DNA from: Plazaster borealis
Taxonomy: Eukaryota > Echinodermata > Asteroidea > Forcipulatida > Labidiasteridae
Assembly: GCA_021014325.1 (NCBI GenBank)
Contig: CM037462.1
Coordinates: 558,001 to 622,000, forward strand
Reading direction: 5' to 3'
Length of the DNA stretch: 64,000 nt
In this document: positions 22,453 through 37,400 of the stretch, one piece after another
Position numbering within the stretch: the first letter of the stretch is position 1
Layout: each line of letters starts with the position of its first letter
The notes under the pieces: generated by a model
The model's input: only the letters and a program-made list of their open reading frames with translations
The model's database searches: none
What the model was told of the DNA's origin: nothing
Made by a program: the position numbers and the translations under genes

Positions 22453-25400
22453 TCATCTTTTTGTCTGGAGCTCGCTGTTCACCGTCTGCTTGATGAGTTC
22501 TTCCAGTTTTTCTTTCTGCGATGAGCAAAAAAGAAACTATTTATATATCAAAAAAGGAAGTTGTTAAATGACAGGTCGAAAAAAGAAAAAAAAATTACTT
22601 CATGGAAAAGTGCAACCCTGAAACTACACATCACTTGAAAAGATAAAAACAGTTTTCATCCAAAAAAACTCAGATGTAATTTGTCCATTAGCAATAGAAA
22701 ATATTCATTAATTCATTCATTTAAAACCCCCAACAAATAACAAACCAATTGGCAGCACAAAGATGAATTATGTGGCATTACAAGATATATAAAACAGTTG
22801 GAAATTGCAGATTAAAGACATACAAATATATCACAGAAAAAGATACAATCACAGAAATAGATAAAATCACAAAAATAGAAATATGAATTTGGTATAACAG
22901 CAAAATGGCATCACAGAACAAATAAATAGCACTGATACATTTAGTATGAGCCCTCCTATTGACCCCCTGCAAGAAGCGCAGAGCTTACATGCGCCTATCC
23001 TGTCTGCCATTTTGAGAGTCAAAATGTACAGGAAGAAATTGACTCCCAAAATGGTGGAAATGGTAGACGCGCATTTTGCAGAGATCTCTCAATGCACTTT
23101 ACAATTTTAAAAAGTTATAATACAATGATTCACTAGAGACAATCAATACCAGAACAGCTGTATACAATGATTACAAATATAAACCCTGTCACTGACCAGG
23201 AAAAAACTAAAAACTTAAGAAAATGCGGGCCCCATACGTAAAAAACATGGCTGGTAACACATACAAGGTAACGTGATATAAATGCATGACAAAATACACT
23301 AGACGATCAGGAAAATTACAAATCAAGAAATTCAACAAACATGACTTAATTAAAAACTCCTCAGCAGATAAAATGCAAGACACTGAAAATAATATAAGCA
23401 ATAGATTGCAATAATCTGTTTCATCAGATCGTTTTATGAAGTAAGCAGCTTTCAAATGTTGAATCTGTAATAAAATACTCCTAGAAATGCTTCCCACCAT
23501 GTCCTAGCCAAAATGTTGGTCACAGGGCAAAGTCGGACAGCCTGATTTTAAACCTGGTTAAGCCTCCCCCAAACCCCACCCCTTCAAACTCACCCACCCC
23601 CCCACCCTCCTGGTACCAACATGTAGGATCATATATTGACCAGATCTAATGCTACTTTCCATACACTGCAATACATGCTTTGTGACATTCACCGAGTAGT
23701 CGTGCACAAAATGTAACATGAACGGAAAGTTCAGATAAAAGTTGATAAACATTTTTAACATGAATCATATTCTCCAATCTCTAATTCATCAAATCATAAA
23801 CACAGATGTGCTTACCTGATTGTCTTCAACTGGTGGCATATTCCTCAATTGGAAAACTGACACTTGACCCTCGCTATCACCCACTAGAATACACTGTGGA
23901 TTTATGAACAGATTCAAATGTATGGAATTACTGCATTGCATGGTTATAGAGTCTCCAGCTTTCAAATTGGTGAATTTGTCATTATTACTCAGAATTGCAA
24001 GGACGACATTTCTCAAGAGACTTGCACGTCTAAATACTCACATTTGAGTTGAGAGCAAATTGAAGGCACGACAGCTTCACCCCTGGTGCTGGTACGTTGA
24101 CTATGATTGGATCCAACCTACAATGGAGAAAGCAAATTCAAAACCAATCTTGAAATTTCAGATTTGGGAATCTTTTTAGAACAGGTTTTATTACAATTGT
24201 GGATGAATATGAAACCTTGGGGCCGTGCCACACGGGGCAACCTTTGGAGGCAACTTAGAGGCAACCAACTACAGTGGATGCTACAGGACCACTTTGGTAG
24301 CACAGGAGTAATTTTTCAAACAATGTCTGATGATCCCCAAGAAAACATGTGATTTTTCAAATGTGAATGCCTTTTCTTTTTGGCTGGAACTGGTTGCCAA
24401 TAAATTGCTTTGTGTGACATGGCCCTAATACCAAAGTGTCTGTCCAAGTCTTGTGTGTTTTAATATTCGCTACCTTATGGGGACTGAAGACAATAGGAAC
24501 AAAAAGATCTCCACAGGAGAATTCTAGACTAAAGAGAGGGATGTTCCACAAGGAGATTTGTGAAAAAAGTCTGTGGGAGGATATTAAGTACAGGGACAAA
24601 ACACAAGAAGTCTCAACAGGGATGCAAAGCAAGCACTTTTCCGTATTTCGTTGCCTTCACACATAAGGCAATGTACATGAGAACACTCAATACTATCGAG
24701 GCTAGCGGTTGGAGGGGAGTTGGGGTTGGAGGCGTAGAGGTGTGAATCAGAGACTTACATGTTTGTACTGAGATCCCATATCTCAACAGCGCCCTCGTTG
24801 ACACATCCAAATACAGTCGCTGAGTTCGGAGACCACGACAGATCCATGACTGCTTTCTGTATCCATCAACAACACACACATAAAAATGGTAACATTAAGG
24901 TTCAAACAAGTAACTTTTGATCAAGACATAAAGAAAAGTAAGGAAGAAGACATCATAAAATCCAGAATGCTTGTTATGGAAGACTAGAAGTTAACCTGGT
25001 GTTTCTGTTTCATTGCAAGCACCCTTGTCTACAGGTTTCCTCAGGCTTTTGAGTTGAGAAGTGTAGAAATAATCAAGTGGTATAGTCGAGGTTGAACCCT
25101 GGATAAACCTGGAAAACCTAAAAAAACTACTAGGCTAATTCTTCAAGTTACCACAGGTAATTTTGCATTCCTCCCTTACAGTGATTAAGTTCGCTTTAAG
25201 GCACCATTGGGCTCGATTTCACAAAGCACTAAGATTCATCTCAAGATGATGAGTCAATATCACCATAGTGATTTGCATTGGTACATCACACTTTGCTTAG
25301 TAATTAAGTTTTATACACATCTTTAAAGGCATAGTACACGCTTGGTAATTGTCAAAGACCAGTGTTCTCATTCGGTGTATCCCAACATATGCATAAAATA

Positions 25401-28400
25401 ACAAGCCTGTGAAAATTTGGGCTCCATTGGTCATCGAAGTTGCAAGAAAATGATGAAAGAAAAAACGCCCTTGTTGTACAAATTTGTGTGCTTTCAGATG
25501 TAGGAATAAAAACTTCTTGCAAGAAGTTTTTATTATTTTAGTGAGAAATTACCACTTTCTCAAAAACTACGTTACTTCAGAGGGAGTCGTTTTCTACAAT
25601 GTTTTATACTATCAACAGCTCTCTGTTGCTTGTTACCAAGTCAGTTTTTATGCTAATATATATTTTGAGTAATTACCAAACGTGTACAGTGCCTTTAAGA
25701 TCAATCCTACCCCAATGTGAAATCAGCCCCTGGTTTCAGTACCAGAATTTAACAACAACAAATAATGCTAGATATACCCCTACCGTAGAGGAGAAACAGT
25801 TGAGAACAGGTTGCTGTCGGTCTTGTACCCAGAGTCTCATACTCCAGTCAGCACTACAGCTGATGAACACATCAGGTAGGAATGGTGACCACTCTATCCT
25901 GTAGACTGGTCCCTGTGGGTGAAGAGAATTAAAGGCCAAATAATAATACAAAATCAGTGAAAATTAAGCAAATTTAATACTTGTTTTTGTTGTACGTATT
26001 AGTGTGATTGTAATTCCATGGTAAGCCACACCCACTTCACACAATTGGCTCCAATGATTGCAAGAAGCCCATAATAGGAAAAATGCACCATACATATATT
26101 TTTTTCTTTGAGCATTTAATTATGGAAAAATGGTTTTTAGACTTGCCTTTCATATATGTTTTGCAAAGTCTCAAGGTCTTGTCAGAATTGTCAGTTTTTG
26201 TCACAAGAAATGCCTTCCGAATTGTAATGAGTAATTCTTTTGTCTAAAATAATACACAAATGCCATGTCAGCTTCAAAGGTGAGAGAAGCCCAAACCTTA
26301 AGGCAGATGGAAGCACGTTTGATGTAAAAAGACAACATACAGGACAGAACTTTACGTTAAAGCACATGGACAACATTGATTATTGTCAACGACCAGTATC
26401 TGCACTTGATGTGAGCCTAACACATACATGAAATAACAAACCTGTGAAAGTTTAAGCTGAATCGGTCATCAGCATCACAAGAAAGAAGTTTTTTATGTTT
26501 TTAAACATAATGGCTTCTGACTCGAGATCAAAACTAATGTTTTACTAATTTCTCAACAGCAGCATTTCAAGCAAAACGGAAGTTTTCCACCATGACCATC
26601 TCTATACCATGTAAGTCATGCGCAAATCTGTGAACATTTATATTTTCAATCTTACCAATGTTGTACACAAGCTTTTCCATGACCCAAGTTCCCCGTGTGC
26701 AAAAGCAATATTCAATACTGATTCTGGTTTTATCAAAAAAGGGTCGGTTTTTGCCCTTTCATTCTCAGGGACCAATTTCATAGAACTGCTTAAGCAGAAA
26801 AATTGCCTAACAATTATCTGCTTAGCAGAATTGAGCAGGATACCAGACACAAAATGTACACACGACCTGGTAGCTTGGATGGTAACCTTATTCCTTTAAG
26901 CATAGTTTTGTTGTGCTTAGCTACTTTTTGTGCTTAAGCAGCTCTATGAAATTGGGCCCTGATCCGTTCCCATTGATTTAAATGATTCAAGGTAAGACAA
27001 ATAAAATAATGAACTCACCGTGTGACCAAAGTAAGTGTCTAAATATTGCTCATTGTAAGAACACGAACACTTATGAATGTGCCCTTCCTCCGTTCCTGCC
27101 AAGTAGCTGAAGTAAAAAGAAAAAAAAAGAGGAAGATTTGTTAAAAACATTTGATCTCTAATCAGGATGATCGTTTGTGTTCATTGCTATGAGTCCACCC
27201 TCAGAAGCCAAACAGGTAGGTCTGTTGTCTCAAGTTAGTTGGTAGTCTCAGACACAAGATAGATAAGACCTTCGTAGCCATTGGGAGGGGGGAGGGGAAT
27301 GGAAAGCCTAAGACAAGGTGATCAATAGCTAGTCAGACTAGTTGCTCAGTCATTTCAATGGCATGGGTTCGAATCCCACTGCTGCCACCATGTTAAAAGA
27401 TTAGGTTCTCCTAGATTCATGTAGCTGACACCTTTGTAGGGATACACAAGTTTGAGACAACTTATTATGGAGAAGCCATGTTTAATGAACTTGTAAACAG
27501 CGCCCTCTGTTGGTGGCAGGTATAAACGCAGATATTGTTACACCACTCTCAGAGGCTGCACAGGTACTTCAGTTGTCTCATGTCAGTTGGAATTATCAGT
27601 GTCAAAGTTGATGGGAGGCCTCCATAGCCATTTGAGGATGGAAGACCCGACACGAGGTAATCAATAGTTTGAGGAGCACCATATTGCCGTTAATCTGATG
27701 GCTTGGATCCAATTTTCTTCAGAAAAAAGCGGTCCCGTACAAAACTGCAACGTAGGCAGTTAAGACTGACACAGACTTTTCATGACTGGCAACATATTGG
27801 AAACTTAAAGACCCACAGTTACTCTTTTACTACTCACATGTTGAGATCCTTGGGGTTGAAATCAAAACACATCCCCGAGGCTTGGCGTGAGATGAAACCC
27901 TCACTCTTTCCCTCTTTGCCATCTTTCTGCTTCTTACTAGCCTTGGCTACCCTCTTCAACTTCATCAGGTCCGAACACTCAAATCCCTGGACAAAAAATG
28001 AAAATTGTCAAGGATTTCAAACAAATTGGTTTTACAGTTTTGATCAATGAGGGTTTAATCAAAGTAGTTACAAGTGCTGTATGCCTGCTGAGAGCACCTG
28101 GTCTAAGATTTGTTTACCTTTCTGATCTGCAATTGTACGACTTGTTTACTTTATTGATCTGCCATTGTGTGACTTGTTTACCTTTCTGATCTGCCATTGT
28201 ATGACTTGTTTACCTTATTGATCTGCCATGTGTGATTTGTTTACCTTATTGATCTGCCATTCTGTGACTTGTTTACCTTTCTGATCTGCCATTGTATGAC
28301 TTGTTTACCTTATTGATCTGCCACTGTGTGACTTGTTTACCTTTCTCATCTGCCATTGTGTGATTTATTTACCTTTCTGATCTGCCATTGTGTGACTTGT

Positions 28401-31400
28401 TTACCTTTCTGATCTGCCATTGTGTAACTCGTCCATCAGTGGAGATTGAGATGAGTAGCTCCCCCCTCTCCTCACCAGACGACGACCCCTTCTCTTTATC
28501 GATCCATTTCAGCTGCCAGACGGGGGCAGCATGCTTACCGTGGCTCTCACTGAAAAGAAGTATCAAAATCATAACTAAGCAAACTTAATCAACCCTTCAG
28601 AGACTGACCGTAGCAGCTCTAAGCGGTTTGAACAAAAATCCTGGTTCAAGGGGCGGCAACTATGTACAAAAATCCTGGTTCAAGGGGCAGCAACTATGTA
28701 CCAAAATCCTGGTTCAAGGGGCGGCAACTATGTACCAAAATCCTGGTTCAAGGGGCGGCAACTATGTACCAAAATGCTGGTTCAAGCGGCAGCAAGTTTG
28801 TACCAATATGCCCAAAGCGACCGCAAGCAGTTTGCACCAAATTGCCCATTTGAGTGGCCACAAGCAACTTTTGTATCGAAATGCCGCAAACGGCTGCAAG
28901 ATTTGACCTGTACTCCCACAGTGCACATGTAAAGTTTACATCCTGAATTGATATTTTCCAAAGTCTTAACATATTATTCAAACTTCTGAATTAATTGTAC
29001 TTACTAGCTATCAAGCACTGGAGCACTGTTGTTACTTCTAACATTGAAGATGGCTACCATACCATTGTACATACCAACCTAGAAATAATACAAACATGCT
29101 TGAAACTCTACAACAAAAAGCAGAAGAATAAATTGGATGAAGAGAAAATATTTTGTTTTCTTCTTTTGACACTTTCACAGACCAAAAACTTTCTTAATGC
29201 TAAAACATGAGAAAACTACTTTACAAACTAAACTTTGTACTATGTTTTTCAGCTTTCTAAAAGGCACTAAAAACGCAAACAAATGAAGAAAACATTTGTT
29301 CAACTAAAGAGACCTTTGTCAGCTTTTAAATGTTGTCATTGTCTTATAGATGATGCAAGTTCCAGCCCTACCCTAGCTCAATAATAGAAAGTAAGAATGA
29401 CTTACTGCGAGAAGGTTTGGGTTTGCCGAGGAGAAGTCCATGGCTGTTACTCCGGACTCACACTGGAAAACTCTCTCTGGATACTGATGAGGAAAAAATA
29501 AACAAACAGGATCAGTGAAGTCCCCTAGTGTTGTGTAATGCACATAAGAACCCAGTTCCACTTATCGTTAAGAGAAGGGGTTTGTCCTGGTGTTTCTGGC
29601 AGTGGCTGCTGAGTGCGCCGCAGCACCTTGTAAACCCATCCAGGTGCTACCGAATTGATATCATTATTCAACAATTAAAAAAAAATTCTTAAAACTGTTT
29701 CTCTTTGCTCAAGCGCCTTCAGTACCTTTTTGGTAGATACATGCGCTATATAAGACCCCATTATTATTATGCTATATTTTCAAATTTATTTTTCAAACGG
29801 TAAAATCTAACTCATCAAAACATACATGTCTGCCAGTTTCACTCACCCCTTGTACATGTATGTAGAAACAACAAACAACCAATTACATGAATTAATAAGA
29901 ATACTTTGTTGTGTGCCTAGAAGAAAGGCGTAAGGTTCCACACCCGTCTTCCAGGTGCACAAAGTACTTTTCTCCAGTAACAAAAGGCCGTAAGCAATAA
30001 AATGGCTCCTGTCAAAAATATGGCATTACTGTCATATTTTTGTTGCCAGAATTACCGCAAAGAAATGTTTTCCCAATCCCGTGCAGAATTTACCCAACAG
30101 GATGTTGAAAATGAAATACACTTTTTAATTGAGTGCCCATTATATGCTGAGTTGAGACAAAGTATGTATATTGAAATTTGTAAATTACACAATGTCTTCA
30201 CAATGACCAGTAATGAAAAATTTGCGTTCCTCCTTATGTCCTCTCAAGAAAAAGAATTGTCACTTGCGTTGCAAAATATTTTTTTATGTTCGATGAGCTG
30301 AAAGAGAGGGCAAAATGTATAGAGTATGTGTATTATTATCAACGTTTTTTCACATTACTACCATGTAAACACTTCCGTTTATTATTTAATATTATGTATA
30401 TCATTGTTGTTACCCTCCCCCGGGGTTATGGAGGTATGTTCCTGAATGGAATGAAACAGTCAGTAATCTGCTGATATTTCAATTCAATTCAATTATAAAT
30501 TGCAAAAATCCGATCAAACTTTCATACTCGGTTTTCTTGAAACACAATTTTGCGCAATAATCGTTTACGTCCTTTCCGGTAACTTTTCGTTACGTACTTT
30601 TTCCGGGCACACAACGATTTGACCATATCTCACCTCAGGGTTTTTCAGTGACCAGCAGCAGGCCAGACCTCCCTTCTGCTCTGAAAATCCAAACTGGCCG
30701 TACCCAACAGCAAGGAGATCCTGCAAGACAAAAGGCATTGTTACAAGAAATAAATATAAAAGAAGAAAAAAGCCAGAGATCAACAGATGATAAAGACAGA
30801 GGTGTCAAAGCTTTTTATGGTGATAAAATAGAATTAGCTGTTGCAAACTGCTTACCAACCAAAAGGACATATGGTATAAATGCAAAAATAGTAGTATATG
30901 GCCTGACGTTTTTGACCCTTGCAGAGTCTTTCTCGAAGGCTAAATGACAACACAACATATAAACAGGTATATAAGTGTAACTTTTTATGGTGTTACTTCA
31001 AAAATGGCTAGAAAATCCTGACAAGAATTCATCAACATCTTGATTCAAACCAATTCCTTGGGTTTGCTTAACTTCAGCAGATTTATTGGTATACAAGACA
31101 GTCTGTACAATGGAATCTTTTTAATCACTGCACTGAAGTATTAACATAAACATTGTGGATTTTCTTGTTTGTCTCTTTGAGCTTGAAGTAAACAAATAAA
31201 ATATTTTTAAAAGTTGAAAAGTATTTGCCTTTCAAAAATCAGTAACTGCACATTATTTCAAGTCAAACTTACTTTGTTGTGGTTGTTCCAAGACATACAG
31301 CTTACGTTACGTCCTTTGGTGAGATTGCAGGTATAGGCCCAGAGTCTGTCTAGATTGGGTCCAAGCTGCGCAATATTGACAGTTCCGGAGGTTGTGCTGC

Positions 31401-34400
31401 CCTCGGCTGGTTCTTCCTCTACTATGCGGTCAATGTCTACAGGGAGCAATGTGGGAAGTTGAGTTTTAAACAAATATTTCACAAGACACTTCTTTCTTCA
31501 TGTGACATTTCTTCTTTCAGCACCAGGGTAAGACTTTTCCAAGCCAATTTTCCATGATGCTGCTTAGCAGAGAATTTTGTGCTCACGATGCCGTTATTCT
31601 AAAGTGCCGTAAGTGCAAGGATGCTGCAGTAAGCAGCGCCATAAAATAAAACCGGTTCTTCATCGTTGTTCTTAATAATCACACCTTTAGTGGTGGCTCT
31701 GAGAAGAGATGGTTTGAACTGGAGGGTGAATCTAGGCTGAGGAACACCAAACACATGAACACCAAACTCCCATCCTTGTACCACAGCTAAAAAGTTACGT
31801 GACTAGTCATAAAGAAAACCAAACTTTCAAGACATTCTTTAAGCTCACCGGGTAAAATAGGCAGTCCTCTGTATGAAGCTTGCTTAGGTTGATAGTTATT
31901 AAGAGTGACAACTCTCTCCATCACAAACAGATGCTTCTTCAGTGAGTCGGACTATAAAAGTAAAGATGACAAAATAAAAAAATGTTTATATCAAATGTGA
32001 CTAGCAACATCTCAGGATAATGAGAGTTAAGCTGGCAGCTTACAATTTAAGTTAAACAAAATGTTTATTTTTAAAGCTTAACTTGAAATTATAAATATAA
32101 AGATTTCTAATTTTTTTCAAGACATATCTCCACAATATTGATATTTTGTCTGCAACTAGAAGTTGCAAGATTGGGAAGCATGTTAACTTAGTGGTGTTTT
32201 AATTCTCTGCCTTTTACTTCTGTGGCCCTGGTTCGAATCCAGCCTTGAACCAGAGCCTCTCACATGGATTGTGTTTTCTGTCACTATGTGGGGTTTCCAT
32301 GCTACATTTCCAGTTTAATAACATTTCTTTGCTGCCTTTCTTCAATGGATACATTCAGTTCTCTAGACTACAGTGCTATTCACTTCGGAGGATCCTTTGC
32401 TTTCATTTCCAGGAAGATGTTTACAAAAAGGTTTAAAAGAACAAACTACACACTGAGCTCATTTAGTCTCAATAAGGTTTAAGGCAATTACTTCATGATG
32501 TATACTACAAGGATGAGAGTCAATGCTGACTAAAAGGTCTGAAACTTAGATACAGATCTTCGGAGAAATTATGGCATTTTCATCTTCGGATATATCCCCA
32601 TGGAGTTATAGATTAAAAGGAGGCTTTTGGAAACAGTTTCCTTGGTGCTAGATATCAAAGAGCGTGACATATTTTTATCTTTAAAAAAAATAGCAGGAAT
32701 TTTTTGACACCAAGCAGACCAGGGGTCGATTTCACAAAACTCTTCCTAACTTAGGACTAGTCCTAGGCAATGCTAAGAGATAGGACTAGTCTTAAGTTAA
32801 GACCAGTTACTGGTCCTAACTTCAGATAAGACTAGTCTTATCTCTTTGTGAAATCGGCCCCAGGGCCCAATTTAATAGAGCTGCTTAAGCAGCAAATATT
32901 GCTTAATAAGTTTCTGCTGAGCAAAAAGGAGCAGAATACCAGTCATAAATTGTACATGTGACATGGTATTTTGGTTGGTAACCTTACTCTCGTAAACATA
33001 ATTGTTTTGTGCTTAGCCATTTTTTGTGCTTCAGCGGCTCCATGAAATTGAGCCATGATCTGAAGTTTCTCACCCATGATAATAATTTTCTGAGATAGGA
33101 TTACAGACTAACCTGTAAGATGGCTGCATCAGATACTGTAGCTGTGTCTGATGACCCTGCAGTGTCTTTAGCTGATTGTGCATCTCCTTCTGAATCTGCA
33201 ACCGAGCTGGCCATCAGGCTGGTTCGACTCTCACCTGTGACAAACAGGATCATATCAAAACATCACGACTCAATCTCATCACAGTAATGATGACGGAATT
33301 CAACACTTACTGCCAACAGAAATACATGCTTTATGGGGGCATTGTATGAGGGTTTGCCCTAATTGTTCTCAGTGACAAATACGTAGAACCACTAATAGCT
33401 CGTCCTTTTCACTTGTTCATATTGAAGCTTTTTCACTGAAATTCTGAGACGTCACTCTCCAAAAACACTACTTGTATTACGACCTGTATGAATAAGTCTA
33501 CAAGGGCAAGCAATCAACAAGCCAGCTGGACCAATTGACAGATATTTTATGGGTCCCCGGGTGTTTTAACTGGCATTGACCATGGGGGACCACAGTTAAG
33601 AGATTACGTGCCCAATGAGTTAAATTGACATTTAGCGAGTAGAGCATGGTCAAGCCCACCGTACATGCAAAAATGGCTTATTTTTTATGTTTTCGACACT
33701 TTGTAATCGTTCAAAGTGCCCCTTCCTCTCTGTATACAATTTGTCAACCTTTCTGGACAGGTAAGGAAAGGATAAGTCGGATATAACATTATTGCCAACT
33801 TTACAATGACAAGGAACTAATAATGATTGATAATACTAACTAGTCCGAGTGGCACTCATTGTAGACCCTTGTGTCTTCTGCTCAGCTGAAGGTGTGGCAC
33901 TCTTAGCCGTGCTTTTGGGCCTCTCTCCAGAATCTTCCTCTTCAATTGTATCTTCTACCTCAACTGTATGTCCAAAAACAAAAAAAATATTTTGCACTTG
34001 AAACATGTAGATGTATAAGGAGTAACTATAAATAAATACTAAACATGCGGGTACAATCATTTGTAAAATCTCTTTGGGAGGAGTGTTGGCTCTGAAAAGA
34101 GCCGGTGTGCTCTTGAGGTTTCAAACAGTATACTCTGCTTGTCTTCAGGAGAATGTATGATGCATCATTTCAAGCACTTTAGGTTTCAAGGTTTTTTTTG
34201 TAGCTATTTTCTTTGGATTTGGTAAAATATTATTGTATATCTTCGGCTCAGAACTATAAGGTCCTTAAGTTACGTAATGGACAAAAGGTCGTTAACAAAA
34301 TAAATTTGAAAGGTCTAAAAAAGAGTAAATAAAATATAAAAATCAAAAATTAATGTTTCATTATGAAGCCTATGTTTAGAATTCATGACAAAACATTAAA

Positions 34401-37400
34401 TTTTAGATTTGTATATTTTATTTACTCTTTTTTAGACCTTTTAAATTTATTTTGTTAACGACCTTTTGTCCATTACGTAACTTAAGGACCTTATAGTTCT
34501 GAGCCGACGATATGATAGAGATGAATCTTCTGATTGAAAATATTTCTAAATGTACCCTTCTGTTCGCTTGCATCCAGTTCTTCAAATGTGTCGTACATGT
34601 CCCAAGTTGTTGCCGTGATACCACAATCCTGAAAAGTGAAATAAAAATAATGAGTTTGTGTGACAGCTTCTCCAAAGTTGTGTTCAAATTGAAACAAGCT
34701 TTACTGTGAATCTTGGCATTCAGCTGACTCCATCACATGAGAGATTCAAATATTTCTTAGGACTTGGGCACACAGCTATCTTTAAAGGCCAGCAAACATC
34801 AAGGAAAGTCTAAAGTTCTTGGTGGAAAGCCTTCAGGCAAAGTCAATGGGGGCACGTCTAAGTCAACTTTGCCGCCTTTAAGTTTTTCAAGCGTTGACAA
34901 AATCCCTTAAGGCAAGAGTAGAATCTTTCAATGTCAATCTGAAACATCAGGTAACTTTTCTCACACAATTCAAAAAAGTTACCCCTTGTCATAGCAAAAG
35001 CATTTATTCTGAACTCTTGTAAATCTCATTAGGTTGTCAACATCAGTAGTGAGTTCGGTTAGCATTTATTGTCTTTCTAGACTGTCCTTTACTTACTACA
35101 TGAGTGATCTTCGTTGATTGGACTTCTTTATTCTTGGGTTGCTCGTTGAACGTCTGCATGCCTCGCTCTGCGTATCGATCATTCCCATCCCGACTCTTAC
35201 ATAACTGTTGGAATATTCATAGTACGATTTAAGTTTAGAATTAATTGGCACAACTCAAACAGAAATCTGGTTGGCATTTGGAGGAAGTATCCTCAGCGCT
35301 AGAAAAGTAGATCAAAGAACATGATTTCATTTTATCTTCCGGAAACCACGTATTTCTTCTTCACGTGTCAAGCATAGCAATGTCTGTATTCAGATTAAAG
35401 GGATTGTATACGTTTGGTAATTGGAACCCACTGTTTGTTTCAATCCTATATAGTTGTAGATATCTACCATAAAACTAACCTGTGACAATTTCATTTCAAA
35501 AGATGGTAGCGTTTTTAAGATATTGCCGAAAATTTGGATCGGTTTGTCCACGCAGGAAGAATAATCTGCAATTGGTATACACAATCTGAGAAACGTTACT
35601 GTCAGTAACGCTTCTCAGATTCAAATTTGATATCTTTTTCCAGAACCACAGTACTTCTAAGTGAAAAGTTTCTCAATATGCATTGTACTATCCAAAGCTG
35701 CTGTACTTCTTACCAAGTAAGTTTTTATTGCCATTAATTTTCAGAGTCATTACCAAACGTATACAGACCCTTTACAGTCTGGAATGTCTCCTCCGAAATA
35801 TTGCTAAATGCAAATCAGCATTCCCACTACACTGGTATACAGGGAAATCAATCAAAACGTCGGTCACCTCTTTATATTTCTCGTTGCGTTCCTTGACTTT
35901 TGCCGCTTCGTCACTCTCTGCTGACAGGCAAACCCCAGGCAGGTCTAGCATCCAGATCGTATCAGTCTCACTCAGGTTGATGGATATTACCTTTTCTAGG
36001 TCCTCTTCAGACAGTACCTCTTTCTCTATGTTACGCTCTGTGTGAACATCTGCAATAAGTGTCCATTTGTGTCGAATTAGTATATGCTTTCTTCAATATT
36101 TTGGGTGTAGGAAGTTGATATTTTAAAAATAATTATCCAGTGCCACAACACTTAACATTTCAAAACACTTTGCAAAGAACCAGAATAAGTATAAAGGCCT
36201 GAAATCAAGTAGAGAATCGGAATACAATTACTCTACTTAACAACAATGATGCGCTTTTCCTTTACATCAACCCATTGTTTCGTCCCAGTGCCTTTTTTGT
36301 TGTTGAAAAATTGCCCAACACAAGGCCAGAGGGCCACTCCAGAAAAATCAAGACAATTTAAAGAGAGAGAAGATAGCTGTTCACATTTCTCTGGAATTGA
36401 TTGTAAGATTAGGGTTCTCCCCATGCACAAGCTAGCATAAGTGAATTACGGGCTGATATGCTTGAATTGCAGTCAATACAGAAAGACTTTGTTTCAATTC
36501 AGCGTCCTTAGGCCAAACTTCAAAAATTTGGGTTCAGAATGCCCCACAGCTTTGAAAATTCCTGTGAAGAACCCTGTTAGATGGTGGAAAGCAAGATACA
36601 GGTAGGGAGTTCCAAAGTGCAGCAGTACGAGGGAAGAAGCTAGTGGAATAGATTGTAAGATGGTGGAAAGCAAGATACAGGTAGGGAGTTCCAAAGTGCA
36701 GCAGCACGAGGGAAGAAGCTAGTGGAATAGATTGTAAGATGGTGGAAAGCAAGATACAGGTAGGGAGTTCCAAAGTGCAGCAGAACGAGGGTAGAAGCTA
36801 GTGGAATAGATTGTAAGATGGTGGAAAGCAAGATACAGGAAGGGAGTTCCAAAGTGCAGCAGCACGAGGGAAAAAGCTAGTGGAATAGATTGTAAGATGG
36901 TGGAAAGCAAGATACAGGAAGGGAGTTCCAAAGTGCAGCAGAACGAGGGTAGAAGCTAGTGGAATAGATTGTAAGATGATGGAAAGCAAGATACAGGTAG
37001 GGAGTTCCAAAGTGCAGCAGCACGAGGGAAGAAGCTAGTGGAATAGATTGTAAGATGGTGGAAAGCAAGATACAGGTAGGGAGTTCCAAAGTGCAGCAGC
37101 ACGAGGGAAGAAGCTAGTGGAATAGATTGTAAGATGGTGGAAAGCAAGATACAGGTAGGGAGTTCCAAAGTGCAGCAGCACGAGGGAAGAAGCTAGTGGA
37201 ATAGATTGTAAGATGGTGGAAAGCAAGATACAGGTAGGGAGTTCCAAAGTGCAGCAGCACGAGGGAAGAAGCTAGTGGAATAGATTGTAAGATGGTGGAA
37301 AGCAAGATACAGGTAGGGAGTTCCAAAGTGCAGCAGAACGAGGGTAGAAGCTAGTGGAATAGATTGTAAGATGGTGGAAAGCAAGATACAGGAAGGGAGT

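Noticed and set aside
28628..28932. Plus-strand repeat protein (NPGSRG repeats)
   Set aside because: All three frames are open because the 34-bp unit lacks stops; it is an intronic minisatellite.
35683..36045. 120-codon plus-strand frame
   Set aside because: It is antisense to DNAI4 exon 6 plus a MITE; the minus-strand exon has clear family motifs.
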